Below, one piece after another: positions 20,558 through 29,540 of a DNA stretch of 64,000 nt. The notes under the pieces were generated by a model. That model was given only the letters and a program-made list of their open reading frames with translations, did not search any database and was not told where the DNA came from. The position numbers and the translations under genes are program-made. The stretch comes from JANQPD01 sp963715655 (lineage in GTDB: Bacteria; Bacteroidota; Bacteroidia; Flavobacteriales; Schleiferiaceae). Where the stretch lies: NCBI GenBank assembly GCA_963715655.1, contig OY970262.1:1240001-1304000 (forward strand). Reading direction: 5' to 3'. Position 1 is the first letter of the stretch. Each line of letters begins with the position of its first letter.

Positions 20558-22753
20558 ATGCCTACAACAAGATTTGCAGCAATTCAAGAAACCGTAAAAC
20601 GCCAACCCGTGCACTTTGATATGGGCGACACTAAGGTGTCAGAAATTTTCGGTAAAAATGTATTTAATAAAAAGGCCATGAATGACTTCATGACGCCTGA
20701 TGCTTTTAAAAGCGTGATGAGCGCTATTGATAAAGGCAGTAAAATTGACCGCGAAACAGCGGAACAAGTAGCTTCTGGAATGAAATCATGGGCATTATCT
20801 AAAAATGCTACGCATTATACGCACTGGTTTCAGCCTTTAACAGGTGCAACTGCAGAAAAGCATGATTCATTTTTTGAACCTTTACAAGATGGCAGTGGTG
20901 GTGCCATAGAAAAATTTACAGGAAGCCTTTTAGTACAGCAAGAACCAGATGCATCTAGCTTTCCAAATGGTGGTATCAGAAACACGTTTGAAGCAAGAGG
21001 TTATACCGCTTGGGATCCTACTAGCCCTGCATTTATTATGGGGCGCACACTTTGTATTCCTACCGTATTTGTATCCTATACAGGAGAGGCTTTAGATAAT
21101 AAAGTACCATTGCTTAGGGCCTTGCAAGCAGTAGATCAAGCAGCTACGGCTGTTTGTCAAATGTTTGATAAAAATGTAAAAAAGGTAAGTTCCACTTTAG
21201 GTTGGGAGCAAGAATATTTTTTAATTGATTCTTCTTTACACCAAGCACGTCCTGATATGGTAATGGCGCAACGTACCTTATTAGGTCATGCTCCTGCAAA
21301 AGGCCAGCAATTAGACGATCATTATTTTGGTGCTATTCCTGACCGCGCCCGTATGTTTATGCGTGAGTTGGAATATGAGTGTTACTTATTGGGCATTCCG
21401 GTAAAAACACGTCATAATGAAGTTGCCCCTTGTCAGTTTGAGTTAGCACCAATTTTTGAAGAAGCAAACGTATCGGTAGATCATAACTCCTTAATTATGG
21501 ATGTGATGAACCGTGTAGCTAGCCGTCATTATCTTAAAGTTTTGTTGCATGAAAAACCTTTTAAAGGGGTAAACGGAAGTGGCAAGCACAATAACTGGTC
21601 TTTGGCTACAGATACCGGTGTAAACTTATTAAGCCCGGGTAAAAATCCTAAAAGCAACTTACAGTTTTTAACCTTTTTTGTAAACACCATTAAAGCGGTG
21701 CATGATAATGCCGATTTGCTGAGAGCCTCCATTGCTTCCGCAGAAAACGACCATCGCTTGGGAGCTAATGAAGCACCACCAGCCATTATTTCTGTATTTA
21801 TTGGTAGCCATTTAAGCAACACCCTTGATACATTAGAAAAGTTGGAAGGTGGTAAAATGACTCCCGAAGAAAAAACCGATATCAAGTTAAACGTAGTAGG
21901 TAAAATTCCGGAAATATTATTGGATAATACCGATCGTAACCGTACGTCACCTTTTGCCTTTACAGGAAATAAATTTGAGTTTAGAGCGGTGGGTTCTACT
22001 GCCAACTGTGCGCAACCAATGACGGTTTTAAACACCATTGTAGCTGCTCAGCTTAAAGAATTTAAAATTGATGTAGATGCGCATATCGATGGTGGTTTAA
22101 AGCGTGATGAAGCAATTTTTAAAGTACTTAAAGATTATATAAAAGCCAGTAAATCAATACGATTTGAAGGTGATGGATACGGAGATGAATGGGTAGAAGA
22201 GGCTAAAAAGAGAGGCTTAAATAATGTGAAAACCACACCCCATGCTTTAGATTTCTACGTAAGTAAATCTGCTTTTAGCGTATTTCAAAAGCAAGGTGTA
22301 ATGAGCCACGTGGAGGTAGAAGCGCGCCATGAAATAATGTTGGAAGAGTATAAAAATAAAATCCAAATTGAATCTAGAGTATTGGGTGATATTGCCGGAA
22401 ACCACATTGTACCTACGGCTATCAACTACCAAAACAGATTAATTCGCAATGTAAAAGGGCTAAAAGATTTGTTTGATGCCAAGGTGTTTAAAAAATTGGC
22501 AAAAGAGCAAATGGATATGATTGAAGAGATCAGCGAGCGTATTTCAGCCATTATTTCGTGCAAAACGGAAATGATAGAAACGCGTAAAAAATTGAATCAA
22601 TTAGAGGATATGCGCGAAATGTCGATTGGCTATTGCGAGCAAATTGTACCGTTTATTGAAAAAATAAGATACGAGTGCGATAAGTTAGAAATACTAATAG
22701 ACGATGAAATGTGGCCGTTGCCAAAGTACCGCGAATTACTTTTTAGTAAGTAA
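20558..22753 (+). CDS. glnN: Glutamine synthetase type III
   Basis: 731-aa cytosolic enzyme making glutamine from glutamate, ammonia and ATP. Length matches GSIII (about 700-730 aa), well above GSI or GSII. Visible features: N-terminal GSIII-specific region, GWEQEYFLID near residue 214 with the first metal-binding glutamates, EVAPCQFELAPIFEEANVSV near 288-307, the catalytic-site VNGSGKHNNWS near 335, and NRTSPFAFTGNKFEFR near 459 (GS family RxP-type loop). The C-terminal helical region is the GSIII-specific extension. The gene stands alone between its own promoter and a terminator. No GlnB or other nitrogen regulator is adjacent, so its control cannot be inferred. Confidence 0.96.
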   Translation: MPTTRFAAIQETVKRQPVHFDMGDTKVSEIFGKNVFNKKAMNDFMTPDAFKSVMSAIDKGSKIDRETAEQVASGMKSWALSKNATHYTHWFQPLTGATAEKHDSFFEPLQDGSGGAIEKFTGSLLVQQEPDASSFPNGGIRNTFEARGYTAWDPTSPAFIMGRTLCIPTVFVSYTGEALDNKVPLLRALQAVDQAATAVCQMFDKNVKKVSSTLGWEQEYFLIDSSLHQARPDMVMAQRTLLGHAPAKGQQLDDHYFGAIPDRARMFMRELEYECYLLGIPVKTRHNEVAPCQFELAPIFEEANVSVDHNSLIMDVMNRVASRHYLKVLLHEKPFKGVNGSGKHNNWSLATDTGVNLLSPGKNPKSNLQFLTFFVNTIKAVHDNADLLRASIASAENDHRLGANEAPPAIISVFIGSHLSNTLDTLEKLEGGKMTPEEKTDIKLNVVGKIPEILLDNTDRNRTSPFAFTGNKFEFRAVGSTANCAQPMTVLNTIVAAQLKEFKIDVDAHIDGGLKRDEAIFKVLKDYIKASKSIRFEGDGYGDEWVEEAKKRGLNNVKTTPHALDFYVSKSAFSVFQKQGVMSHVEVEARHEIMLEEYKNKIQIESRVLGDIAGNHIVPTAINYQNRLIRNVKGLKDLFDAKVFKKLAKEQMDMIEEISERISAIISCKTEMIETRKKLNQLEDMREMSIGYCEQIVPFIEKIRYECDKLEILIDDEMWPLPKYRELLFSK

Positions 22754-22777
22754 TAACCTACTAAAAGCCAAATGATA

Positions 22778-22816
22778 AAGCCGCTGTAGAATTCATAATT
22801 TTACAGCGGTTTTTTT
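22778..22816 (+). terminator. Intrinsic terminator after glnN
   Basis: CCGCTGTA (22781-22788) pairs with TACAGCGG (22802-22809), with an inner AATT/AATT pairing, followed by a run of seven T. Confidence 0.9.
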
Positions 22817-22937
22817 ACTTTTATATAGGCTATAAAACCGCATAAAGGTTGAGTTTTTTGCATCGCAATACAATTTTTTCAATTCAAATATTTGCTTATT
22901 TTAGCGCATTAGAGCACAATTCTTTATTATCATACTT

Positions 22938-25496
22938 ATGAGAATATTTCACTTAGGCATTTGCCTAATGATTTTTTGTTTTACTTCCAACCAACTTTTG
23001 GCACAAGGAAATTCCGATGATGCTGATGGAACAACCAAAACAGATCCCGAAAAAAAGGTAAATAAAAAAGTGCAAAAAGCTTATGATGCCTTTAAAGGCA
23101 ATGAATTTGCTTTTGCCATAGATCTATTAAAAAAAGCATTAACAGAGGTGCGTGGCCGCGATGATAAAGCGGAAGTTACCTTTATGCTTGCGGAATCTTA
23201 CAAGAACATCCAAGAATATAAAGATGCCGGAAGGTACTACCAACGAGCAGCCAAATTGGATAATAAAAATTACGCTATTGCCCAATTGTATTACGCAGAT
23301 ATGCTAAAAGCGCAGGGTGAATACGAAGAAGCGTTGGTAGAATATCAAGAATATAAAAAAATAGCACCTTCTGATCCGTTAGCAGATGAAGGTATTGAAA
23401 GTGTAAAAAAGGCGGTAGCTTGGAAAAGTGAACCGAGCCGTTACACGGTAGATAATATGAAGGATATAAATTCTCGTAGCCGTGATTTTGGGATAACTTT
23501 TGGCGGTAAAATGCGTGAAAATGATGTATTGATTTTCACCTCTAACCGAGAGGAAGCCACCGGTGGTAAAGAAGATGGCTGGACAGGTGAAGAATTTATG
23601 GATTTATTTATTACCACTGCCGAACGTAAAACGCGCAGTAGAAGAAGAGGTGGTAGTGATGATGAAGAAGATTTAATCAGTCCGGCAGAAATGAAATGGA
23701 GTACACCTGTATTGCTTGATGAGGAATTTGTAAACACTAAGGCGCACGAGGGTATGGCGGCTTATGATAGTAGAAAAAAAGAATTATTTATTACCCGTTG
23801 TGTGCAGCCGGAGGGTAGCGAAGAATACATCTGTGGTATTTATATAACACAGCAACAAGGGCCAACGTGGCGTGCTCCAGAACGTGTAATTATAGGGACC
23901 GATACTATGGCCAACGTGGGTCAGCCTTCGCTTTCGCCAGATGATAAGTTTTTATATTTTGTTTCCGATCAGTTTTCTACCAAAGGCGAGCATGATATTT
24001 TTATGACCACCTATGATAGAAGAAGTAAAACTTGGAATACACCTAAAAATTTAGGGCCTGCGGTAAATACTTCTCGTGAGGAATATTATCCATTTATGCA
24101 TGATGACGGACACCTGTACTTTTCTAGCAACGGATTACCGGGTATGGGCGGACAAGATATTTTTAGAATTAAAATGGGCGAAGATGGTCTTCCTGAACCG
24201 GGCGCTAAAGCAGAAAATATGCGCAGCCCTATCAATTCAAATTCAGAAGATTTTGGTTTAGTTTTTCAACCGGGTGGTGATAAAATTGGTTACTTAAGCA
24301 GTAACCGAAACGATGGTAATGATGATATTTATGCCGTATTAAAAACGCCTTTGGTGTTTAATATTAGAGGGGTAATCACTAGTAGCAAAACCGGGCTTCC
24401 AATACCTGAAACCACCGTACGCATTGAAGGTAGTGATGGTACTAGCGTGGTGCAAACTTCAGATAAGGATGGGTTTTACATTTTTGACAAATCAAAAATT
24501 AAGCAAGATGTACAGTATCAATTAACTTTTGAGAAAAAGAAATTTTTATCAAGTACTTCTAATACCACTACCATTGGTGTACCACTTACCAGTTTTGAGT
24601 ACGTACCATCGGACAATCAGTTTTTGAATACCGTTACCGTAAATAAAGTGCTTGAGCCTATTGATGTGCCAATTGTATTACCGGATGTATTTTTTAATTT
24701 GAATTCAGCTGAAATTCTTCCTAAAGCAAAGGTTGCTTTAGATAGTGTGGTGGCCATTTTAAATACCAACCCAACCATTGTAATTGAAATGCGTTCGCAC
24801 ACAGATTACCGAGGAACGGATGCGGCCAATAATGATTTATCTCAGCGCAGAGCAGATTCTACGGTTGCCTATTTAATTAAGAAAGGAATTAATGCTGCTC
24901 GCCTAGTAGCGCGTGGTATGGGTGAAACAGAGCCTTTTGTAATTCCTGAAAATTACAAAGGATATGGTTCTGATCAATTTAAAGCTGGAGATAGACTAAC
25001 GGAAGCTTTCATCACAAAATTATCTGCTGAGAAATTTGAAGTAGCCAATCAAATTAACAGACGTACAGACTTTAAAGTACTGCGTGATGATTATGTGCCG
25101 GCTGATGGTGAAGGCTTAAAAGCAAATGCGGTAAATCCAAAAGATATATTGGATAAAAAAGCAAATGAAGAAACACCGCCCGGAGAAATCTATATCTTAA
25201 AAGATCGTGAAAGTCTAGGTATTGTAGCGCGTAAATTCAATATTAATATCAGAGATTTAAAGGAAATTAACGGAGGTTTGCGCGGTGTGCGTCCGTTTGA
25301 AGGACTTCAACTTAAAGTGGAAAAAGATGGCGATTACTCCAAATGGGATGAAAGTCATTACCAAGTACAGTTTAGAGAGGACAGTTTTAAAATGATTGCC
25401 AAAAAACTGGATATGGATGACGATACACTTGAAGATTTGAATCCTGAGTTAAAAGACAAAGATTTAGCGCCAGGCCTTTGGATTAAGACCAAGTAG
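22938..25496 (+). CDS. PorE-like TPR / beta-propeller / OmpA / LysM envelope protein
   Basis: 852-aa exported protein. Signal peptide about 1-22 (ending LLAQ), TPR repeats about 45-160 (AKVTFML-type helices, YKDAGRYYQRAAKLD), WD40/PD40 propeller blades about 165-470 (GQPSLSPDDKFLYFVSD, GYLSSNRNDGNDDIY), a carboxypeptidase-regulatory-like domain 473-560, an OmpA_C peptidoglycan-binding domain 577-690 (DVFFNLNSAEILP, NDLSQRRADSTVAYL), and two LysM-like modules at 748-795 and 805-850. TPR-propeller-CRD-OmpA is the order of PorE (PG1058), the T9SS outer-membrane/peptidoglycan anchor of Porphyromonas. Differences: no lipobox cysteine after the signal peptide, and added C-terminal LysM modules. A T9SS role is inference from architecture and from the many cargo genes nearby. 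Its terminator overlaps the purM promoter. Confidence 0.87.
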   Translation: MRIFHLGICLMIFCFTSNQLLAQGNSDDADGTTKTDPEKKVNKKVQKAYDAFKGNEFAFAIDLLKKALTEVRGRDDKAEVTFMLAESYKNIQEYKDAGRYYQRAAKLDNKNYAIAQLYYADMLKAQGEYEEALVEYQEYKKIAPSDPLADEGIESVKKAVAWKSEPSRYTVDNMKDINSRSRDFGITFGGKMRENDVLIFTSNREEATGGKEDGWTGEEFMDLFITTAERKTRSRRRGGSDDEEDLISPAEMKWSTPVLLDEEFVNTKAHEGMAAYDSRKKELFITRCVQPEGSEEYICGIYITQQQGPTWRAPERVIIGTDTMANVGQPSLSPDDKFLYFVSDQFSTKGEHDIFMTTYDRRSKTWNTPKNLGPAVNTSREEYYPFMHDDGHLYFSSNGLPGMGGQDIFRIKMGEDGLPEPGAKAENMRSPINSNSEDFGLVFQPGGDKIGYLSSNRNDGNDDIYAVLKTPLVFNIRGVITSSKTGLPIPETTVRIEGSDGTSVVQTSDKDGFYIFDKSKIKQDVQYQLTFEKKKFLSSTSNTTTIGVPLTSFEYVPSDNQFLNTVTVNKVLEPIDVPIVLPDVFFNLNSAEILPKAKVALDSVVAILNTNPTIVIEMRSHTDYRGTDAANNDLSQRRADSTVAYLIKKGINAARLVARGMGETEPFVIPENYKGYGSDQFKAGDRLTEAFITKLSAEKFEVANQINRRTDFKVLRDDYVPADGEGLKANAVNPKDILDKKANEETPPGEIYILKDRESLGIVARKFNINIRDLKEINGGLRGVRPFEGLQLKVEKDGDYSKWDESHYQVQFREDSFKMIAKKLDMDDDTLEDLNPELKDKDLAPGLWIKTK

Positions 25497-25515
25497 CTTA
25501 TTTTTTAAATATTTG

Positions 25516-25557
25516 AAGCGCTCCGTAAGCCTTAGGCTCGGGGCGCTTTTTATTTTT
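25516..25557 (+). terminator. Intrinsic terminator after the PorE-like gene
   Basis: AAGCGCTCCG pairs with CGGGGCGCTT (one G-U), extended by AGCC/GGCT around a TTA loop, then TTTTTATTTTT. The T tract also forms part of the purM -7 box. Confidence 0.85.
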
Positions 25558-25558
25558 G
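25551..25558 (+). promoter_or_regulatory. -7 box abutting the purM start
   Basis: TATTTTTG, a perfect TAnnTTTG, followed by CAAT and the ATG at 25563: exactly 4 nt between box and start codon. It is embedded in the T tract of the preceding terminator; no -33 TTG is at the expected distance. Confidence 0.5.
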
Positions 25559-25562
25559 CAAT

Positions 25563-26744
25563 ATGAATACCGACAGATATAGTAAAAGAGGGGTTTCCGC
25601 CCAAAAAGAAGAAGTACATGCCGCCATTAAAAACATGGATAAAGGTTTGTACCCAAAGGCTTTTTGTAAAATAATTCCGGATATCCTTACGGGAAGTAAA
25701 GACCATTGTTTGCTTATGCACGCAGATGGAGCGGGTACAAAATCGTCTTTGGCCTATATGTACTGGAAAGAAACGGGCGATATATCCGTGTGGAAAGGCA
25801 TCGCGCAAGACGCATTAATCATGAATATTGACGACCTACTTTGCGTTGGAGCGGTGCATGAGCCTATTTTACTTTCTAGCACCATTGGTAGAAATAAAAA
25901 CTTAATACCCGGAGGGGTTATTAAAGCCATTATTGAAGGTACACAAGAGCTAATTGAAGCATTGGCAAAATGGGGATTAGATATTGTACATACCGGTGGC
26001 GAAACCGCTGACGTGGGTGATTTGGTGCGCACCATTATTGTGGATAGTACGGTAACAGCCAGAATGAAACGTGCGGATGTAATTAATAATGCCAATATAA
26101 AATCCGGAAACGTAATAGTAGGTTTGGCTTCTTTTGGGCAAGCTTCTTACGAAAAGGAATACAACGGTGGTATGGGTAGCAATGGCCTAACCAGCGCCCG
26201 CCACGATGTTTTTTATAAAGACTTGGCTAAGAAATATCCAGAATCGTTTGATGCTTTAGTGCCGGAAGAACTGGTTTATAGTGGTAAGCAAAGTTTAACG
26301 GATAAAGTGGAAGGTAGCTCTTTGGATGCTGGCAAATTGGTATTATCACCCACTAGAACCTACGCGCCAATTATTAAAAAAGTACTTTCTGAAATAGAAA
26401 ACGGTATTTATGGAATGGTGCATTGCAGTGGTGGTGCACAAACCAAGGTATTGCATTTTGTAGAAAATGTACATGTGATAAAGGATAACCTTTTTCCGGT
26501 ACCGCCTTTATTTAAGTTGATACAAGAAAATAGCGGAGCCGATTATAAAGAAATGTATCAGGTGTTTAATATGGGGCACCGCATGGAAATTTACTGTGAC
26601 GAAACAGTAGCGGATCAAATTATTGAAATCTCTAAAAGCTTTGCCGTAGATGCGCAAATAGTGGGTAGAGTAGAGGAAGGAAAAGGAAAAGCGGCACTCA
26701 CTATTAAAAGTGAGTTTGGCACGTTTGAGTACTCCGGAAATTAA
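25563..26744 (+). CDS. purM: Phosphoribosylformylglycinamidine cyclo-ligase (AIR synthase)
   Basis: 393 aa; the ATP-dependent ring closure of FGAM to AIR in purine synthesis, cytosolic. The N-terminal DRYSKRGVSAQKEEV, the ATP-binding LLMHADGAGTKSSLAYMY, MNIDDLLCVGA and HTGGETADVGDLVRTI are typical of the longer Bacteroidota PurM form (about 390 aa versus about 345 in E. coli). The start is firm because conserved sequence begins immediately after it and no other start is available; this makes the 4-nt distance to the -7 box notable. The gene is followed by prfA after 15 bp and pyrF after a further 3 bp, so the three are likely one transcript. Confidence 0.95.
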   Translation: MNTDRYSKRGVSAQKEEVHAAIKNMDKGLYPKAFCKIIPDILTGSKDHCLLMHADGAGTKSSLAYMYWKETGDISVWKGIAQDALIMNIDDLLCVGAVHEPILLSSTIGRNKNLIPGGVIKAIIEGTQELIEALAKWGLDIVHTGGETADVGDLVRTIIVDSTVTARMKRADVINNANIKSGNVIVGLASFGQASYEKEYNGGMGSNGLTSARHDVFYKDLAKKYPESFDALVPEELVYSGKQSLTDKVEGSSLDAGKLVLSPTRTYAPIIKKVLSEIENGIYGMVHCSGGAQTKVLHFVENVHVIKDNLFPVPPLFKLIQENSGADYKEMYQVFNMGHRMEIYCDETVADQIIEISKSFAVDAQIVGRVEEGKGKAALTIKSEFGTFEYSGN

Positions 26745-26759
26745 TACAAGAAAACAAAA

Positions 26760-27833
26760 ATGTTAGATAAGTTAAACGCTATAAAGCAGCGCTATGATGA
26801 GGTGAATGACCTTATTATTCAGCCCGATATTATTAAAGATCAGAGGCGCTATGTAAAGCTTACGCGTGAATATAAAGATTTGAAGGAATTGGTAGATGTA
26901 CGTGAAAAGTATATGGAAATCCAATCTAATATTGATGAAGCCAAAGAGATTTTATCCACCGGAAAAGACCAAGACTTTAAGGATATGGCTAAAATGGAGT
27001 TAGAAGAAAAAGAGCCGGAATTAGAGGCTTTGGAAGAGAAAATTCGTTGGATGCTTATTCCTAAAGATCCGGAGGATGCCAAAAATGCGGTGCTGGAAAT
27101 TAGAGCGGGAACAGGTGGTGATGAAGCCTCTTTATTTGCCGGAGATTTATACAAAATGTACACGCGCTATTGCGAGCAAAAAGGCTGGAGCTTAAAAGTA
27201 ATGGATGTAAGTAACGGAACCGTAGGTGGTTACAAGGAAGTGATATTAGAAGTTTCTGGCGAAGATGTATATGGTACGTTAAAATTTGAATCAGGAGTGC
27301 ATCGCGTACAGCGTGTGCCTGATACGGAAACGCAAGGAAGAGTACATACTTCTGCTGCCACAGTAGCGGTGTTGCCCGAAGCTGAAGAAGTAGATGTTGA
27401 CTTAAACCCCGCTGATATTGATTTGCAAACTTCGCGCTCCGGTGGTGCAGGTGGACAAAACGTAAACAAGGTAGAAACCAAAGTGCAGCTTACACATAGG
27501 CCAAGTGGAATTGTGGTGGTGTGTCAAGTAGAGCGCTCACAGCTTGCTAACCGTGAATTGGCTATGCAAATGCTGCGTACAAAACTATATGAGCAAGAAT
27601 TAGCCAAGCACAATGCGGCTATTGCCAGCAAACGTAAAACTATGGTAAGCAGTGGCGACCGTTCGGCTAAAATTAGAACTTATAATTACCCACAGGGTAG
27701 AGTTACAGATCACCGCATTAACATGACGGTGTATAATTTACCAGAGGTTTTAAACGGTGAAATTCAGCAGTTTTTAGATGAATTGATGCTAGCCGAAAAT
27801 ACCGAACGCCTTAAAGAAGGTTCAGAAGTATAA
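26760..27833 (+). CDS. prfA: Peptide chain release factor 1
   Basis: 357-aa class I release factor for UAA and UAG. The tip motif GGAGGQNVNK near residue 228 positions the catalytic GGQ for peptidyl-tRNA hydrolysis. The anticodon-loop motif reads PDT (in VQRVPDTETQGR) where E. coli RF1 has PAT; the flanking HTSAATVAVLPE confirms RF1 rather than RF2, and there is no RF2-type programmed frameshift. Length equals the family norm. It lies between purM and pyrF, with only 3 bp to pyrF. Genes in this window use all three stop codons. Confidence 0.97.
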   Translation: MLDKLNAIKQRYDEVNDLIIQPDIIKDQRRYVKLTREYKDLKELVDVREKYMEIQSNIDEAKEILSTGKDQDFKDMAKMELEEKEPELEALEEKIRWMLIPKDPEDAKNAVLEIRAGTGGDEASLFAGDLYKMYTRYCEQKGWSLKVMDVSNGTVGGYKEVILEVSGEDVYGTLKFESGVHRVQRVPDTETQGRVHTSAATVAVLPEAEEVDVDLNPADIDLQTSRSGGAGGQNVNKVETKVQLTHRPSGIVVVCQVERSQLANRELAMQMLRTKLYEQELAKHNAAIASKRKTMVSSGDRSAKIRTYNYPQGRVTDHRINMTVYNLPEVLNGEIQQFLDELMLAENTERLKEGSEV

Positions 27834-27836
27834 GCC

Positions 27837-28655
27837 ATGAATAGAGCGGAGTTAATTCACCAAATAAAAACTAAGCAAAGCTGCCTTTGTGTAGGTTTGG
27901 ATATTGATTTAGATAAAATTCCTAGTTTTCTATTAAAGGAAAAAGATCCTATTTTTAGTTTTAATAAAGCCATTATTGATGCAACGGCTAAATACTGTGT
28001 AGCCTATAAGCCAAACATTGCTTTTTATGAAGCTTACGGCTTAAAAGGCTGGCAAAGTTTGCAAAAAACCATTGACTATTTAAACGAAAAACACCCAAAT
28101 CATTTTACCATAGCCGATGCCAAACGTGGCGATATTGGCAATACAGCCAAGCGTTATGCCGAAGCTTTTTACAATACTTTGGGTTTTGATAGTATTACGG
28201 TAGCCCCATATATGGGCAAAGATTCGGTAGCGCCATTTTTAGAGTATAAAAATAAATGGGCTATTGTGTTAGGTCTAACTTCTAATCAAGGAGCTGCTGA
28301 TTTTCAGTTTTTACCTACGCCTAATGAAAATTTATTTGAGCAAGTACTTAGTAAAACAGCTAGTTGGGGCACTGCTGAAAACACCATGTTTGTGGTAGGT
28401 GCAACTAAAGCTGAGTACATGCAAAAGGTACGCGTAAAAATTCCCAATCATTTTTTATTGGTGCCGGGTGTGGGTGCACAAGGCGGCAGCGTTGCAGAGG
28501 TAATGCAACAAGCAGCAATTTCTACTGATGTTGGTTTATTGATAAACTCTACGCGCGGTGTAATTTACGCTTCTGCGGAAACAGACTTTGCCGAAAAGGC
28601 AGCCGTGGAAGCTAAAAAATTGCAAGCGGAAATGCAGGAATTTATCGAGGCGTAG
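27837..28655 (+). CDS. pyrF: Orotidine 5'-phosphate decarboxylase
   Basis: 272 aa, the last step of UMP synthesis (OMP to UMP plus CO2). The active-site block DAKRGDIGNTAKRYAEAFY carries the catalytic Asp-Lys-x-x-Asp of the OMPDC family in the longer type 2 subgroup (about 270 aa). N-terminal CLCVGLDIDLDKIP and C-terminal LLVPGVGAQGG (phosphate-binding loop) are also present. It closes the purM-prfA-pyrF run and is followed directly by a repeat-rich accessory region; no intrinsic terminator was seen. Confidence 0.95.
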   Translation: MNRAELIHQIKTKQSCLCVGLDIDLDKIPSFLLKEKDPIFSFNKAIIDATAKYCVAYKPNIAFYEAYGLKGWQSLQKTIDYLNEKHPNHFTIADAKRGDIGNTAKRYAEAFYNTLGFDSITVAPYMGKDSVAPFLEYKNKWAIVLGLTSNQGAADFQFLPTPNENLFEQVLSKTASWGTAENTMFVVGATKAEYMQKVRVKIPNHFLLVPGVGAQGGSVAEVMQQAAISTDVGLLINSTRGVIYASAETDFAEKAAVEAKKLQAEMQEFIEA

Positions 28656-28659
28656 GTAG

Positions 28660-28715
28660 GTAGTTGATTTGTTAAATAGTTAACTGGTTGATTAGTTAAT
28701 TTGTTAATTGGTTGA
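28660..28715. repeat. Short GTTAATTGGTTGA-type tandem repeat
   Basis: Imperfect units of about 16 bp (AGTTGATTTGTTAAAT, AGTTAACTGGTTGATT, AGTTAATTTGTTAATT) right after pyrF, at the left edge of the accessory repeat island. Confidence 0.55.
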
Positions 28716-28810
28716 ATAAAATGCGCTCTTCTAACTTTGTGAGGTGTGGAGTGTTTTTTTTTGATTTTCTTTCAACTAGTAGATCTTCGTTCATTTTTGG
28801 CAGTCTTTCC

Positions 28811-28906
28811 CCTCAGCTGGCGAACTTTTATAAAGCATGTCCACACAATTCCCTCTTCACCGTAGGTATTATTCATGTTACTCTTTTAGATACTCAAACT
28901 TTACAA
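28811..28906. repeat. Dispersed repeat R, left copy (interrupted downstream)
   Basis: About 95 bp nearly identical (roughly four differences) to 30199-30294, same orientation. Its right part is broken by MITE-like element I; the continuation reappears after 29085. Read on the minus strand it holds a start codon and the residues NTYGEEGIVWT then FIKVRQLR; read on the plus strand, LANFYKACPHNS. See findings. Confidence 0.8.
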
Positions 28907-29088
28907 CCTGAGTTCGATTTTTATATAACTGAATATGAGCATCTAAACTTCTTAAAGCCCCCCAGCCCCGCCAAGGCGGGGAGTAGCGACACATGCAGCT
29001 AAACTCCCCCTGGGGGGCTCGCTTGTTGTTTTTGAGCTATTAAACCACTAGCTATCAGATTGATTTATTTTGGTATTAATCGAACTCA
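28907..29088. mobile_element. MITE-like element, copy I
   Basis: Starts with CCTGAGTTCGATT and ends with AATCGAACTCA, the left and right terminal inverted repeats of copy III at 47484-47673, to which it is nearly identical along its length apart from the central hairpin. The centre holds a GC-rich inverted repeat (AAGCCCCCCAG ... CTGGGGGGCT). It encodes nothing credible. An 11-bp direct repeat CTCAAACTTTA flanks it (28893-28903 and 29085-29095); the same site is uninterrupted at 30280-30290. Confidence 0.75.
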
Positions 29089-29132
29089 AACTTTAAAGTC
29101 AATATGCTTTGCAGTAGCGTATTAAGTATTAA

Positions 29133-29348
29133 TCTGGTTTCGGTTTATATCTGACTAAAAATGAGTATCTAAACTCCTTTGAAGCCCCCAAAATCACGAA
29201 GAGTGCTTAGCTACACGTGCAGCTAAAGTCCCCCTTTTGTTCAAAATGCTGCTTTAGCAGTAGGGATTTAGGGGGCTGGCTTGATGCTTTAGAGTTATTA
29301 AACTGTTGATTATTAGCCTAATTCATTTTAGTATTAATCGAACTTAGG
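29133..29348. mobile_element. MITE-like element, degenerate copy II
   Basis: Diverged relative of copies I and III: left end TCTGGTTTCGGTT (9 of 13 positions match), right end AATCGAACTTAGG, shared internal blocks (ATGAGTATCTAAACTCC, GAAGCCCCCA, TAGGGGGCT, AGTATTAATCG). The internal hairpin is longer and different. It is an older insertion in the same repeat island. Confidence 0.6.
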
Positions 29349-29390
29349 TTATCAACAAGCAGTGCTTTTATAAAGCGTGTTATTTAAAAA

Positions 29391-29433
29391 CACGGATTGC
29401 AAATTAGCGCTAGCAGTGAGAAGACCCTAACTA
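29391..29433. repeat. Right end of dispersed repeat R, left copy
   Basis: ACGGATTGCAAATTAGC followed by GCTAGCAGTGAGAAGA matches 30317-30351 with few changes, showing where the left R copy resumes after the two insertions. Confidence 0.6.
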
Positions 29434-29484
29434 TCAATAGAATTAATTTTTTTCCAATTTAGAAATGACAATTTCGGTGGAAAA

Positions 29485-29540
29485 ATATTATTATCCTTTA
29501 AAACATTATTATCCTTTAAAACAATATTATCCTTTAAAAC
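29485..29540. repeat. 18-bp tandem repeat over the lipoprotein stop codon
   Basis: Three units of ATTATTATCCTTTAAAAC (the third with one base changed). On the minus strand each reads TTTAAAGGATAAT, i.e. Phe-Lys-Gly-stop, the exact end of the lipoprotein gene, so the gene end has been duplicated in tandem. Confidence 0.8.

Noticed and set aside
28712..29002. Open frame of 96 codons on the plus strand across repeat R and MITE-like copy I
   Set aside because: It spans the junction of two independent repeats, so its length is fortuitous. The shared LANFYKACPHNS stretch follows from DNA repeat identity.
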